Below, in pieces: positions 20,739 to 30,067 of a DNA stretch of 64,000 nt. The stretch lies in the NCBI GenBank assembly GCA_021432635.1, contig MU270070.1, positions 274,718 to 338,717 of the forward strand, written 5' to 3'. Source of the DNA: Thozetella sp. PMI_491. Taxonomy: Eukaryota; Ascomycota; Sordariomycetes; Chaetosphaeriales; Chaetosphaeriaceae. The position numbers and the translations under genes are program-made. Position 1 is the first letter of the stretch; every line of letters begins with the position of its first letter. The notes under the pieces were generated by a model, which worked only from the letters and a program-made list of their open reading frames with translations, did not search any database and was not told the DNA's origin.

Positions 20739-21891
20739 TCATTTAGCGTCAGGGCCGAATAAGGCTGTCTTGGTATCGTAGGTATACTTTAGTTGTCCTT
20801 GGAAGTAGTCGCCTGCGTCCACTTTTGCTATAGACCAGACCGCATCGATGGCCCCCAGCAAGGCATCCGGCAGAGGCCCCTTCTCAAGATCGTCCAAGTT
20901 GCTCTGGAGATGTCCAACGCTGGAGACACCCATGACAATTCCGTCACCCCCGCCGTCTTTGATGTTCAATGCACTGTGGTGGACCAGCCATCGCAGCGCC
21001 ACCTCGATCATACTGAGACCATGCTCCGCGGCCGCATTCTTGAGGGTCTGCAGTGCTTCAAATGTGCTATCTTGGAAATAGGTCTTTCTGGGACCTCCGT
21101 TGAATACATGGGCCGCGAAACGCCCTTCTAAGGGCAGCGCATCCTTGTCCTTGACCAAGCCAGAAAGAAGGCCCGCTGCGATGGGACTATAGACGACCAC
21201 GTCGAGGCCATAGCGATGACAGGCGGGAATTAGCTCCGTCTCTATGCCGCGCCGGAAGAAGTTGTATAAGCCCTGGTAGATGGTCGGCAGTACCCAACCG
21301 TTGTATTTGCAGATCATTACTATCTCTGCAACCTCGAATGCCGTGAAATTACTGAGACCTAGCTGCTTAAACTTTCCGGCTTTGTGCATCTTGTCCATTG
21401 CTTCCAGCGTCTCGGCAAAGGGAACGCTCCGGTCCTGTGCGTTGTCAGTGAAGTCAGAGTGCAGACCATTGGGTATTAAAAAAACTGCTTACCGCAGCAT
21501 GGAGGTACGCGATCTGTGGACAGATGTTAGCAACATTCCTGGTTGACCTAGTGTTTGCTAGTCCTGCACTCACATCCACACAGTCCGTCCCAAGCTCCCT
21601 TAGGCTCGTTTCAAATTCTTCTGTGATTTTCTTCGCCTTGTGAATACCGGGAGTAAGAGGGTAGACTTTGGTAGCGATTGAGAAGCCCTTTTCTTTCCAA
21701 CCAGCTTCTTGTGTGAACGCTTCCTGAGACCCTGCGCCATAGATCCGAGCTGTGTCAAGCTCCGAATAACCCCGCTCTTGGAATATATCTAGTGCCTTGA
21801 CAAAATCGTCCAAGTTCGCGATCCTACCCCCGGCGCCGGTATTCTTATGAAAAGTCATCAGACCCAAAATAACTCTCTGTTGAGGCGCCAT
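20739..21891 (-). CDS. Aldo-keto reductase, AKR7/aflatoxin-aldehyde-reductase type
   Basis: Minus-strand exons 21574..21891, a 21-nt exon 21493..21513, and 20739..21434 give 344 aa; both introns are GT-AG and begin in phase 0. The first exon carries the catalytic Asp and Tyr (ELDTARIYGAGSQE) and the Lys (SIATKVYP). The tiny second exon encodes IAYLHAA and so contributes the catalytic His; without it the tetrad would be incomplete. The third exon holds LGLSNFTAFEVAE, VYSPIAAGLLSG and the cofactor-binding GVSSVGHLQSNLDDL near the end. AKR7-type enzymes reduce aldehydes and dialdehydes with NADPH in the cytosol. It is 230 bp from the hydroxyacid dehydrogenase gene in the same direction, but this is not evidence of an operon in a fungus. 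Confidence 0.93.
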
Positions 21892-21973
21892 TTTGAAGTG
21901 CGGGTTGGCAACTTAGGGGATACAGGAATCTACAGGACAACGGAATGTGATATTTGCAGCTTATCTTCTACGC

Positions 21974-21980
21974 TTTTATA
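21974..21980 (-). promoter_or_regulatory. TATA-like box of the AKR gene
   Basis: TATAAAA on the minus strand about 83 bp upstream of the ATG at 21891. Confidence 0.45.
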
Positions 21981-23658
21981 TGAGCCAGTTTCTATCCCGG
22001 CGACAACCCCTCACATGGACTTCTGATGCTAAGTCCGGGCCAATGGTTGCATCGTCGAGTTCAAGTCTTGGCATATCTAGCTTACTTATCGAACAGGTAG
22101 TAGAAGTGAGTCACACCGGCCGATTCGGCGCCTATCAGAGAACGCTGCTATCTACTAGGTTGAAGTAAGGTATGCGATGGAGCAACTCTTCTATAGTATT
22201 TAAGGGATTACACCGGCCTTGGGATGACCCGAGAACAGTGGGCCGCTTCGGTGCTCTAAACCCGACGGCGCCTGGAGATTGCCTTCGAGCCCCCGCTTTG
22301 AGAGAAGCGGAGAATAGTCGAGAGATCAATGCGGCAACATGCTAATAGATCGCTTTCAAAGCGCTTGGGCCGAAGACAACACATTTCCGGTCGCTAATCG
22401 GCTTGAATATGCCCCTTATGCTGTCTGTATATCAAAGACGCTTCGGCAATCCCAAGGAGCCCTAATCCTCAACTTCGGAACCGTCAATAATATGTCAGGG
22501 AATCAGGGATGAGCTCTGTGGCTTCATGGTCACGACCCGATACGGCGCGAGGAAGGGCGAAGAATCAGAAAGAAGTCTGAGTTGGTGGTTCTCATACACA
22601 ATCTTCCTTCATTCCCGACTTATAAAGAGACGTTCAATTGTAGAATAGACTCGCCCGCGTGGAGGGCCTTGCGGTCAAGCTCAGGTTCTGGCTACGCCTA
22701 TCACAGCGCCTCTGATTAACTCGACGCTACTGCGACGTCAGACAACTGAAAAAAGCAATTGCATTTGTCCCGGATATTCCTCTACCTGAATTTAGAGATT
22801 CGCTGTGATGGATATAATTGTGTACCGCACCAGCGGCGATATGCAAGCGGCCTGCCCGCTTATCCGGGGAAGCGTGACAACGTCCCAAGAGACACTATAA
22901 GGTGAGGTAAGACTTTGGGGTGCGGCAGCGCCCGTATTCATAGTGTCCTTACGAGCTTCTCCAGCCACCAATCCAGCATCCTGGACCAGTAGCTTTGCTG
23001 TAATGATGGTTTCAATAACGGAGCTAGTGATGCACGCAGTCATCAATGCTCGACAGCCGGCTACCACCGTACTAGCTTGCGACGGTGCTGGCCAGTGGCG
23101 AGGCAGAGTTTAGTGAGACCAGAAAAGCTCCTCGCTAAGAGGCTTGGCTTGTAGGAATCGTTATTCCGTCGTTCTGTAATTGGGGGTGCAATACAGACAC
23201 CGCTTTGGGAGCAATTACCAAGCCAGGTAAGCTAGCATCACCTGGGGCCAGCCCGCAATCACCGATTCGGTGCACTTATGTATACCCATCTCCTGTAAGG
23301 TCAGACCGAACAACTCAAGTCTTCATGGTCACCATCCGGTCAAGAATTAGGCCTGAGTGGCGGGCGGAGCTATCGTTCGAGTAAGCGCATCCGCATGTAT
23401 GTGCCGAGTGAAGCTGACCCAGACCTGAAACGTGACTGGTAGATGCGATCCTAGCATGCACATTTCTATCCCTAATCGATAAATGTGTGCAAAGGCATCC
23501 GGTAGTCGCCAGTGATTTGCGCCTTGGAGGGGGGCACAGGCTAGTGAGTAAGGTAGTGACACAAGTTGCCAAGGCCGTGCATTCCTCCCGTCACAGCGAA
23601 GGCATGTGTATCGACTTTCTGACGCACCTATAGTAACACCTACTCAAAACAACCTACT

Positions 23659-23665
23659 TATAAAG
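23659..23665 (+). promoter_or_regulatory. TATA-like box of the FAD monooxygenase gene
   Basis: TATAAAG about 95 bp before the ATG at 23757. Confidence 0.5.
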
Positions 23666-23756
23666 GTGGCCCTCCCTCCTCCTTGCTTGCGGTCAACCAA
23701 GTGATAGCAGAACGAGGAAAAACTAATTGGAGGAAACAGCGTAACATCGACTCGAC

Positions 23757-25265
23757 ATGGCGCAGAAACTTAGCGAACGGCCACGACCGCTTATTGTCGT
23801 CGTTGGTGCTGGCCTGGGGGGACTTGCTGCTGCCATTGCGCTCCTCCTCACGGATCGCTACGCAGTGCTTGTTCTAGAGACCACAACTCTGTTAAAAGAA
23901 ATTGGCGCCGGCATACAGTTATCCCCCAATTGCACACGTTTACTCACCCGCTGGGGCGTGACAAAATACTTGGAAAGTAAAGTCGTCGTTCCAACCTTTA
24001 GCAAGGTGTGCCGCTGGGAAGATGGTATCCTTCTCAGCGAGCAGCACACGCCCGAAGAGTCAACACAGCGCCGCTTTGGAGCGCCGTATTGGCATGTCCA
24101 CCGCGCCGACTTCCATGCCGCGCTTCTCCAGCGATACGCAGAGCTGGGTGGTGGGATTCGCACTGGAGCGCATGTCGTAGACGCTGGTGTCGGAACAGAT
24201 ACGGTCCGACCGTGGGTTAAACTGGAGGCGGGCGAGGTTTTGGAATGCGATTTTATCGTCGGCGCTGATGGTTTGCGCTCCAAGATTCGGGAGAGAGTCG
24301 TCTTCGGAGATGCCGATCTACAGTCCACCGGTGACTATGCCTTCCGATTCACTATCCCGACGCAGGAAATCAAAGAGGACATAGTTTTGGCTGAGCTGGC
24401 TCGTGTGCCCGGCCTAAAGATGTGGTGGGGGCCCGACAAACACATCGTAACCTATCAAATCAGTGGCGGGACTCTGCTGAATGTCGTGGTCCTCTTGCCG
24501 GACGACGGAGGCCTCAAAAACGAATCCAAGGCCCTTGGGGATATCGAAGAGATGAAGGCAGCCTTCGAGGGCTGGTGCTCACAGTAAGCAATGCCCGCGC
24601 ATGTGTCAAGACGATGATAGGTCTTATCCGACCGGCATACTCCGTCGCTGACGAGAAAGGACAGGGTGCAATGCTTGCTATCACGAGCATCGCCTACGGA
24701 CCTTACAAAGTGGAAACTGATGGATTTGGCGCCCCTTCCGATGTGGAACAATGGCAGCTGTGCCTTGGTGGGAGGTTAGGAGCTGTCCGGGATTGTCTAC
24801 AGCGGAAAAACCAGGCTAATATCTCTCGGTTTCAGATGCCTGCCACCCTATGCTTCCATATCTTGCTCAGGTAAGTCATCTTCTATCCGTCGGTAATGGA
24901 GAACCCGGTTGCCAATCAGGCTATAGGGTGCTTCCCAGGCAGTCGAAGACGCCGCCGCATTAGCTGTGTGCCTGGGAGGCCTACACGAAGATCCTCCCAA
25001 GGCGGCTGAGATGTACACAAAATTGCGGCACGAGCGGGCCACCAAAGTCCAGTCGTCAGCCAGAGACCAACGACTGAGAAACCACTTGCCAGATGGCCCG
25101 GCGCAGCGAGCGCGAGATGCGGAGCTACTAAGTGCCACGGCGGCGCTGCCATGGAAATGGGAGTCTACAGGTTCTGAGCCGGCAAAGCAGTGGATAGATG
25201 GGCTGTATACTTATGATGCAGAGGAGCACGCCAGGGCAATGCTTCAGACGGCAGTGACAATTTGA
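23757..25265 (+). CDS. FAD-dependent monooxygenase, salicylate-hydroxylase-like
   Basis: Exons 23757..24583, 24656..24774, 24836..24870 and 24927..25265 give 439 aa. Motifs appear in the family order: the FAD-binding GAGLGG at 17-22, GAGIQLSPNCTRLL, the DG motif FIVGADGLRSKIR, and GD with the active-site loop GDACHPMLPYLAQG at about 315. The last is assembled from three exons, one of only 35 nt. These soluble flavoproteins hydroxylate aromatic or related substrates with O2 and NAD(P)H, in aromatic degradation or in secondary metabolism. The acceptor chosen for intron 1 (at 24655) keeps frame but has a weak pyrimidine tract, so residues around 275-280 are less sure. Substrate unknown. It is the only flavin monooxygenase in the window. 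Confidence 0.9.
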
Positions 25266-26090
25266 CTTCAAACATATAACTAGACACCGAGCTATGTTTA
25301 CGCACGCCAAGTGGCACGGGGCAAGCCAAGTTACAGATCGACAGTTGACGGATCTCCTTCACACCAGATCACTTTCCTCTCAAACTTTTTCATCTTCCAG
25401 AGTCCGTCTGTCTCATCCTTTGCCAGGTCAATCCAGTACATGTTACCGGCCATGAAACGGAAAGCCTTCGGATTCTTGCCATCATGCGATACCGTCGTTT
25501 GAAACCCGCGTGCTGCTTATCTTCGTCACTACCTATGTCTGGACCGCTATTTAGTAGGAGCCGCACATGGAACGAAATGCAGCAAGCCCAGGGACATGGA
25601 TGCATGGCAAGGGAGGGATATTATTCGAGATTCCGGGGAATAGTCCGGCGCGTGGATGACGCAAGACATGTGCTGGGATTTACTTGGAAGGGCTTAATGG
25701 TCACGGAAGCCTGCTGGCAGCTGCGACGGGATAAGCCGGAGTCAAGATGGTGCTGGCGGAGAACCATGGAGCACATGCGGACGCGTATATTGCTAATTTG
25801 AGGTCAAGGATGGCGGGAGCACGCTGCAATCGGTATGCCTGATGGACAAAATGGAATCGTTTCCATGTCTCACATATTTGCGCCCTTTTCTTTCCAAAGT
25901 TTGATGGGCCATGTTGGGACGTAGCCGTAGCCACGTAATTGCACCTAAATCGAGCTACCTTTGCGACGCACGAGACACGCGCCAATTATCTACGTCAACC
26001 CTGCCGCTTCTGCATTTCTTTCTAAAACACAACTTTTTTCCGCCTACATTCTTCAAGGAAAGGTATCGATGAAAGACCGATGCGCTCAAG
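25266..26090. other. Intergenic with a gene remnant
   Basis: Apart from the SnoaL-like fragment listed separately, this 825-bp stretch shows no supportable gene. Confidence 0.5.
25331..25516 (-). pseudogene. Remnant of a SnoaL-like (NTF2-fold) protein
   Basis: A minus-strand frame of 61 codons followed by a stop at 25331-25333 reads like the C-terminal part of fungal SnoaL-like proteins: an FRFMAGNMYWIDL strand, then GLWKMKKFERKVIW and EGD before the end. Such families end in a strand of the form GNVYW-D, WK--K and W-EGDW. No convincing upstream exon is found in the next 500 bp on the same strand; the frame closes at TAA (25517-25519), where a poor acceptor-like AG is present. It may be a decayed gene or a gene whose first exons I failed to place. 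It lies convergent with the FAD monooxygenase gene; SnoaL-like and flavin monooxygenase genes often occur together in metabolite loci. Confidence 0.4.
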
Positions 26091-27356
26091 ATGGCGACCT
26101 CAAATAACATGATCAGCCTTCGGAGGCATGACCTCGACAACATGCGTACTTTCCTTACGAGCCTAGTCATCGTGCACCACACCGCGCTTCCATACGGGGG
26201 AGTTGGCTCACCCGTCTTCAAATCGGCCATCTTCCCCAAACCATCACCGCTTCTCATCGCCTTCAATAGCGTCAACAATTCCTTTTTCATGGGCACCTTC
26301 TTTTGGCTTTCGGGCCGCATGACGGCGCAGAGCCTCGCCAGGTCATCCCCGGCGCGACTTGTCGGAGCGAAGGTGCTCCGTCTCGGGGTACCGGCCATCG
26401 TGTATACGTTGTCCATTGTGCCCTTGACGCGGCTGCTTGCCTTGCCGAGCTGGGATGCTGCCTCGATACGAGATTCTCTCGGCGAGTATTGGGACGCGTT
26501 GAACGGGGTTAAGGGCTCGGCCTGGTACACCTCCACACTGCTTATCTTCGACTGCATCGCAGCAGTACTGGCCTGGCAAAGCCGGTTGTCGCCTGGTGGC
26601 CGCGATGCCGCAAATCAGTTGACTCAGCTGTCTTCGTTTCAACTAATGGAAGAATGGGGGTGGGTGGCTACTGGACTCTCCGGCTTCGTCATCCGCACCC
26701 GTTTCCACTTGGGCTCTGCATCACCGCCTCTCAATCTCAACGTATCCTTTCTTCCTCAATACTTGCTTGCATATTCGCTAGGCTATTTGTCCTTTAACGC
26801 TGGCCAACCTCTCATGCGTGGCCCATTCTTCCCCACTTCCAAAGAGAATTCAAGCGGCGTTTCACTACGAGCCGCGATTCTCATTTCGCTCGCCAGTCTT
26901 CCCTTGGTATCAGTCCCGACAATTTACACCACAGGCTTCTCGAAACTCAGCTCTAGGGTTATATCAGCGGTCTCTGGAGGGTGGAACACATCGGCTTTAC
27001 TATATTCGCTATGGAATGAGCTCTCTTTCGCGTTGATCGCTCCTCGGATCATGGCATATTTCCACGAGCACCACAATCGGCCGTCGCAGTCCTCATGGTG
27101 GCAACCACGTTATTCTTATGCTGCCTACCTGATACATAATTTAGTCAGTATGGGGGTAGCTGTCAACGTCGAGTCTGCTTTCAAGAATCTCGTGCCATCA
27201 AATGGGGGCGCCGGCAATGCTTTTCTTAGGACTCTCTGGACAATTGTAGGGCCGCCGGCCCTCACTGCAGCAGTCGGCGCCGCTGAAGTATACCTCAGCT
27301 TCGTGGCAGGGAAATGGCTAGTCGAACATGTGCCAGGGTTGAAGAATATCATATGA
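26091..27356 (+). CDS. Acyltransferase-3 family integral membrane protein
   Basis: Intronless, 421 aa from the ATG at 26091. The N-terminal family signature R-x10-H is present as R19 to H30 in LDNMRTFLTSLVIVHH. About ten hydrophobic segments follow, including FFMGTFFWLSGRMTAQSLA, QYLLAYSLGYLSFNAG and LRAAILISLASLPLV. The middle part also has R-rich turns (LRLGVPAIVYTL). Acyltransferase-3 proteins move acyl groups onto sugars, peptidoglycan-like or lipid acceptors, or small molecules, from the membrane. In fungi some sit in metabolite clusters. No partner gene is directly attached; the next gene converges with 242 bp between stops. A polyadenylation-type AATAAA follows at 27431. Substrate unknown. 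Confidence 0.9.
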   Translation: MATSNNMISLRRHDLDNMRTFLTSLVIVHHTALPYGGVGSPVFKSAIFPKPSPLLIAFNSVNNSFFMGTFFWLSGRMTAQSLARSSPARLVGAKVLRLGVPAIVYTLSIVPLTRLLALPSWDAASIRDSLGEYWDALNGVKGSAWYTSTLLIFDCIAAVLAWQSRLSPGGRDAANQLTQLSSFQLMEEWGWVATGLSGFVIRTRFHLGSASPPLNLNVSFLPQYLLAYSLGYLSFNAGQPLMRGPFFPTSKENSSGVSLRAAILISLASLPLVSVPTIYTTGFSKLSSRVISAVSGGWNTSALLYSLWNELSFALIAPRIMAYFHEHHNRPSQSSWWQPRYSYAAYLIHNLVSMGVAVNVESAFKNLVPSNGGAGNAFLRTLWTIVGPPALTAAVGAAEVYLSFVAGKWLVEHVPGLKNII

Positions 27357-27430
27357 CCCGACACGGCGCCGTAGAGCGATAGGCAGAGCATAGCTGCCAG
27401 CCATTGTCACTTACTAGACAATTCCCAAAT

Positions 27431-27436
27431 AATAAA
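27431..27436 (+). terminator. Possible polyadenylation signal of the acyltransferase gene
   Basis: AATAAA about 75 bp after the stop codon of the acyltransferase-3 gene, in an AT-rich 3' stretch. Fungal signals are loose, so this is only suggestive. Confidence 0.35.
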
Positions 27437-27598
27437 CATTCCTATAAGTCATGAAAGATAGTGCTATGTAAATGCTGCTATGTACATATAGTATACTCGT
27501 GAAGCCAAGGTGGCGCGGCCCTCGCCCCATAAGTTACCTATGGCTGCGTCAGAAGGTTATTATCAAGCTCACTCGCCCGTCGTCTTATTCGTGCCTCA

Positions 27599-30067
27599 TC
27601 AGCTCGCCGGTACGGCCGCAAGAATGTTCCAAAGGTGATCAGCGGTTCCGCTGTCATCGAACTGAACCACGTTGGCGCTGTTGGCGGTGGACATACCATC
27701 CACGCCCAGCACCTTGTTGCTCCACTTGTTCCTGACCACCCACTGACCGCTACCTCGGTACTCGACCCTCCAGAGATGGTCCGCGGTGCCGTTATCCTCG
27801 TACTGCCAGATCTGCACGCTGTTGGCCGTCGACATGTCGGTCACGGCAAGGAGCTTGCCGCTGTTAAGGTTCTGGATCTTGTACCAACCGCCGGGCTGGG
27901 GAAGGAATTTCCACAGGTGGTCGCGGGTGCCGTTGTCCTCGTACTGCTGGACCTTGGCGCCATTGTCTAGTAGCATGTGGTCGACGCCCATGAGCTTGCC
28001 GCTGTTCACGTTCCTGAACTGGAAGATGGGCGCGGCCCACACCTGGAACTCGGCCAGGCCCCATCCGGTGCCGCCGCCCTTGTTTGGCGCCACAACACGC
28101 AGCTGCGAGGTCATGAGGGTCGGGAATGTGATCTTAATCTCAGTATTGGACGTAGCAGTGGATCCACTGCGCGTCTGACTGGGCACCGTCGTCCAGGCGC
28201 TGCCGGTCCAGTACTGGAGATCGTAGCTCGAGGGCCGCTGCACACCACCGCCGTCGTCATAGAAGTACAGGCGGACGTCAGAGACGGCCTGGGTGCGCCT
28301 CAGGTCCAGGCCAAAGTAGTCCTGCGCGTTGGGGCTCTGGTAGGAGGTCCAGCGGGTGTTCTCCGGGCCCGAGTTGCGATAAACCATACCGTCGACTGCG
28401 CGCCAGACGTTGTCATAGACAGAGGTGTACGAGGCAAACGGCGTGGTGCCGAACGGGTCTTGCTGGGTGTTGACGGCGATGTTGACCTGGGTGCTGAGGG
28501 CCTGAGTAATGACCGAGCCGACTGACACCGTGAGCGGGCCGAGGGTGTCGCGGTTACCGGCGAGGTTGCCGTCAACCCACACCCGGAGACCCTTGCCCTG
28601 TCCGTAGTGGGACCCAGTGCTGTCCCACAGGATGGTCACAGTGTGACCGTGGTACGCCAGGTTCTCCAGAGCGAAGTACGCCCACGTAGAAGGGGCCAAG
28701 GGGTTGACTACGAGAGTATCATTGGCCTGCGCGCGAACACCAATCAGGCCGGCAATGATGTTGTCAACGAAGGTAGAGTGGTTATAGTCCTCACTGTGGC
28801 CGACGCCGTCGTAAATCCAGGTGTCCGAGTCAGGATCGTGTGCCTCGGCAACGTACGGGACCCCGGCCTTGAACTGGGTGAGAACATAGCGCTTCAGAAG
28901 TGTGAAGTAGTCCGCTGCCGAAATGCAAGACTGGGCCGGGTAGTCGTTGAGCACATTCTCGACCGCCGTGAGGGTCTGGGCCGTTGCGAACGGCCACGAG
29001 GGGCCATCCCAGTGGCAGCAGCCGTCGCTGATAGCCTTGTACATGAACCACTGACTCCGTCGCTCAACGGTGGTAGGGCCATAGTTCGAGGAGAAGCCCT
29101 GGGGGTCGAGGAGCTGGGAGAACGCAACGTTGTCGCTCGCCTGCGGCATGTTGAACATCCAGGGCACGTAGCCCATGATCTCGCGCGACGACAAGAGCAC
29201 GCCGTTCGGGTTGTTGTCACGCTGCCGGTGCTTGAAGAACTGGGCGCTGCTATCCCATAGAATTCGCTGCATGTTGCTCTGCAGGGTGTCAGCCCGGCCG
29301 CGATACTCGTCAGCCAGGGCCGAGTCGCCCTTCAGAGTTGCGATAGCGGAAATGGCCCGCGCGTCTCCGTACTGGTAGGCGTTGATGGTGGGCCGGAAGC
29401 CGTAGCCACCATGGTACGCGTCGCTTGACTCGAAAGAGGCTGCGGTGTACTCGGAGGCATCCCAGACCGGGGCCTGCCAGTAGAGACCAAGGCTGCTGTC
29501 CAAGTGATCGTCCCAGTTCCGGTACTGCTTGACGAGGTTGTCGAGCTGTCCGATGACGAAGTCCTTGTCTCCCGTCACGAGATATTGGCGCCAGACGGAG
29601 CTCGCAGCCCAGAAGCTGTATTCGTGCGCCCAGTCGTGGGTGTCGGGGTTTAGATCGTAGTTTGCCGTCTTGCTGAACTGACCAGGCCCGGCGAGCCAGT
29701 AGTTGACGGCGTCCTTGATATACTGCTGGTTTCGAAGCCAGCGGCCCTCGCTGATGTGGTGTCCTGCGGCGGCGACAATGCCTCCGAACGGCGCCCCGTA
29801 GCCGGCCGGCTGGAGGAATTCGCTAACCAGGTAGCCATACTCGGGGCTGCTGTAGACAAGATGCTCCTTGTACGACGCCCATCGGTAGTAGTAGACGCTC
29901 TGGACTTGGGAGTCCGGCACATCGAGCAACGGGATGTTTTGCTCAAACCAGTCGGGGTTCTCCAATCCGGAGAGCAGCTGTGCATGGTTCAGGAAGGTGG
30001 TGGCGGCGACTGGCCAAGCTAGTGCCAGTGCGGCCGCGCCGACGCTCCTTGCGACGAATCCACGCAT
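27599..30067 (-). CDS. Secreted (alpha/alpha)6 glycosidase-like enzyme with F5/8C and ricin-type modules
   Basis: Intronless, 822 aa from the ATG at 30067. A signal peptide covers about residues 1-22. Residues about 30-520 form the catalytic part, of the MGH1-like six-hairpin glycosidase type: SVYYYRWASYKEHLVYSS, APFGGIVAAAGHHISEGRWLRN, LYWQAPVWDASEYTAASFES, NPNGVLLSSREIMGYVPWM and CCHWDGPSWPFATAQTLTA. Residues about 535-690 look like an F5/8 type C (CBM32-like) sandwich, ending TGWGLAEFQVWA. Residues about 695-822 form a ricin-type trefoil (CBM13-like) with the repeated element Q-x-W/Q-Y-E-D-N-G-T-x-D-H-L-W seen three times. It probably attacks plant or microbial glycans outside the cell; the exact bond is unknown. 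The long single exon and this module order recall actinobacterial enzymes, so transfer is possible. Overall fold is confident, activity is not. Confidence 0.88.
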   Translation of the reverse strand: MRGFVARSVGAAALALAWPVAATTFLNHAQLLSGLENPDWFEQNIPLLDVPDSQVQSVYYYRWASYKEHLVYSSPEYGYLVSEFLQPAGYGAPFGGIVAAAGHHISEGRWLRNQQYIKDAVNYWLAGPGQFSKTANYDLNPDTHDWAHEYSFWAASSVWRQYLVTGDKDFVIGQLDNLVKQYRNWDDHLDSSLGLYWQAPVWDASEYTAASFESSDAYHGGYGFRPTINAYQYGDARAISAIATLKGDSALADEYRGRADTLQSNMQRILWDSSAQFFKHRQRDNNPNGVLLSSREIMGYVPWMFNMPQASDNVAFSQLLDPQGFSSNYGPTTVERRSQWFMYKAISDGCCHWDGPSWPFATAQTLTAVENVLNDYPAQSCISAADYFTLLKRYVLTQFKAGVPYVAEAHDPDSDTWIYDGVGHSEDYNHSTFVDNIIAGLIGVRAQANDTLVVNPLAPSTWAYFALENLAYHGHTVTILWDSTGSHYGQGKGLRVWVDGNLAGNRDTLGPLTVSVGSVITQALSTQVNIAVNTQQDPFGTTPFASYTSVYDNVWRAVDGMVYRNSGPENTRWTSYQSPNAQDYFGLDLRRTQAVSDVRLYFYDDGGGVQRPSSYDLQYWTGSAWTTVPSQTRSGSTATSNTEIKITFPTLMTSQLRVVAPNKGGGTGWGLAEFQVWAAPIFQFRNVNSGKLMGVDHMLLDNGAKVQQYEDNGTRDHLWKFLPQPGGWYKIQNLNSGKLLAVTDMSTANSVQIWQYEDNGTADHLWRVEYRGSGQWVVRNKWSNKVLGVDGMSTANSANVVQFDDSGTADHLWNILAAVPAS

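Larger units (their letters stand above)
21892..23756. other. Divergent intergenic, AKR and FAD monooxygenase
   Basis: 1.9 kb with only short open frames. One on the minus strand at 22792..23067 is not convincing. TATA motifs for both flanking genes are at its ends. Confidence 0.55.

Noticed and set aside
22792-23067. Minus-strand frame between AKR and FAD monooxygenase
   Set aside because: Short, no motif, no start context; not distinguishable from chance.
25955-26557. Minus-strand frame of 200 codons over the acyltransferase start
   Set aside because: The plus-strand gene has the R-x10-H motif and membrane helices; the antisense frame has none.
3772-27356. A RiPP precursor with KR/KK-separated repeats
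   Set aside because: No secreted frame in the window shows repeated units with dibasic sites; the only repeat-bearing secreted protein (53.8 kb) has Ser/Thr/Pro repeats without dibasic sites.
28607-29260. Long plus-strand frame inside the glycosidase
   Set aside because: It is antisense to a conserved, well-supported gene with full domain pattern; GC-rich antisense frames are common here.
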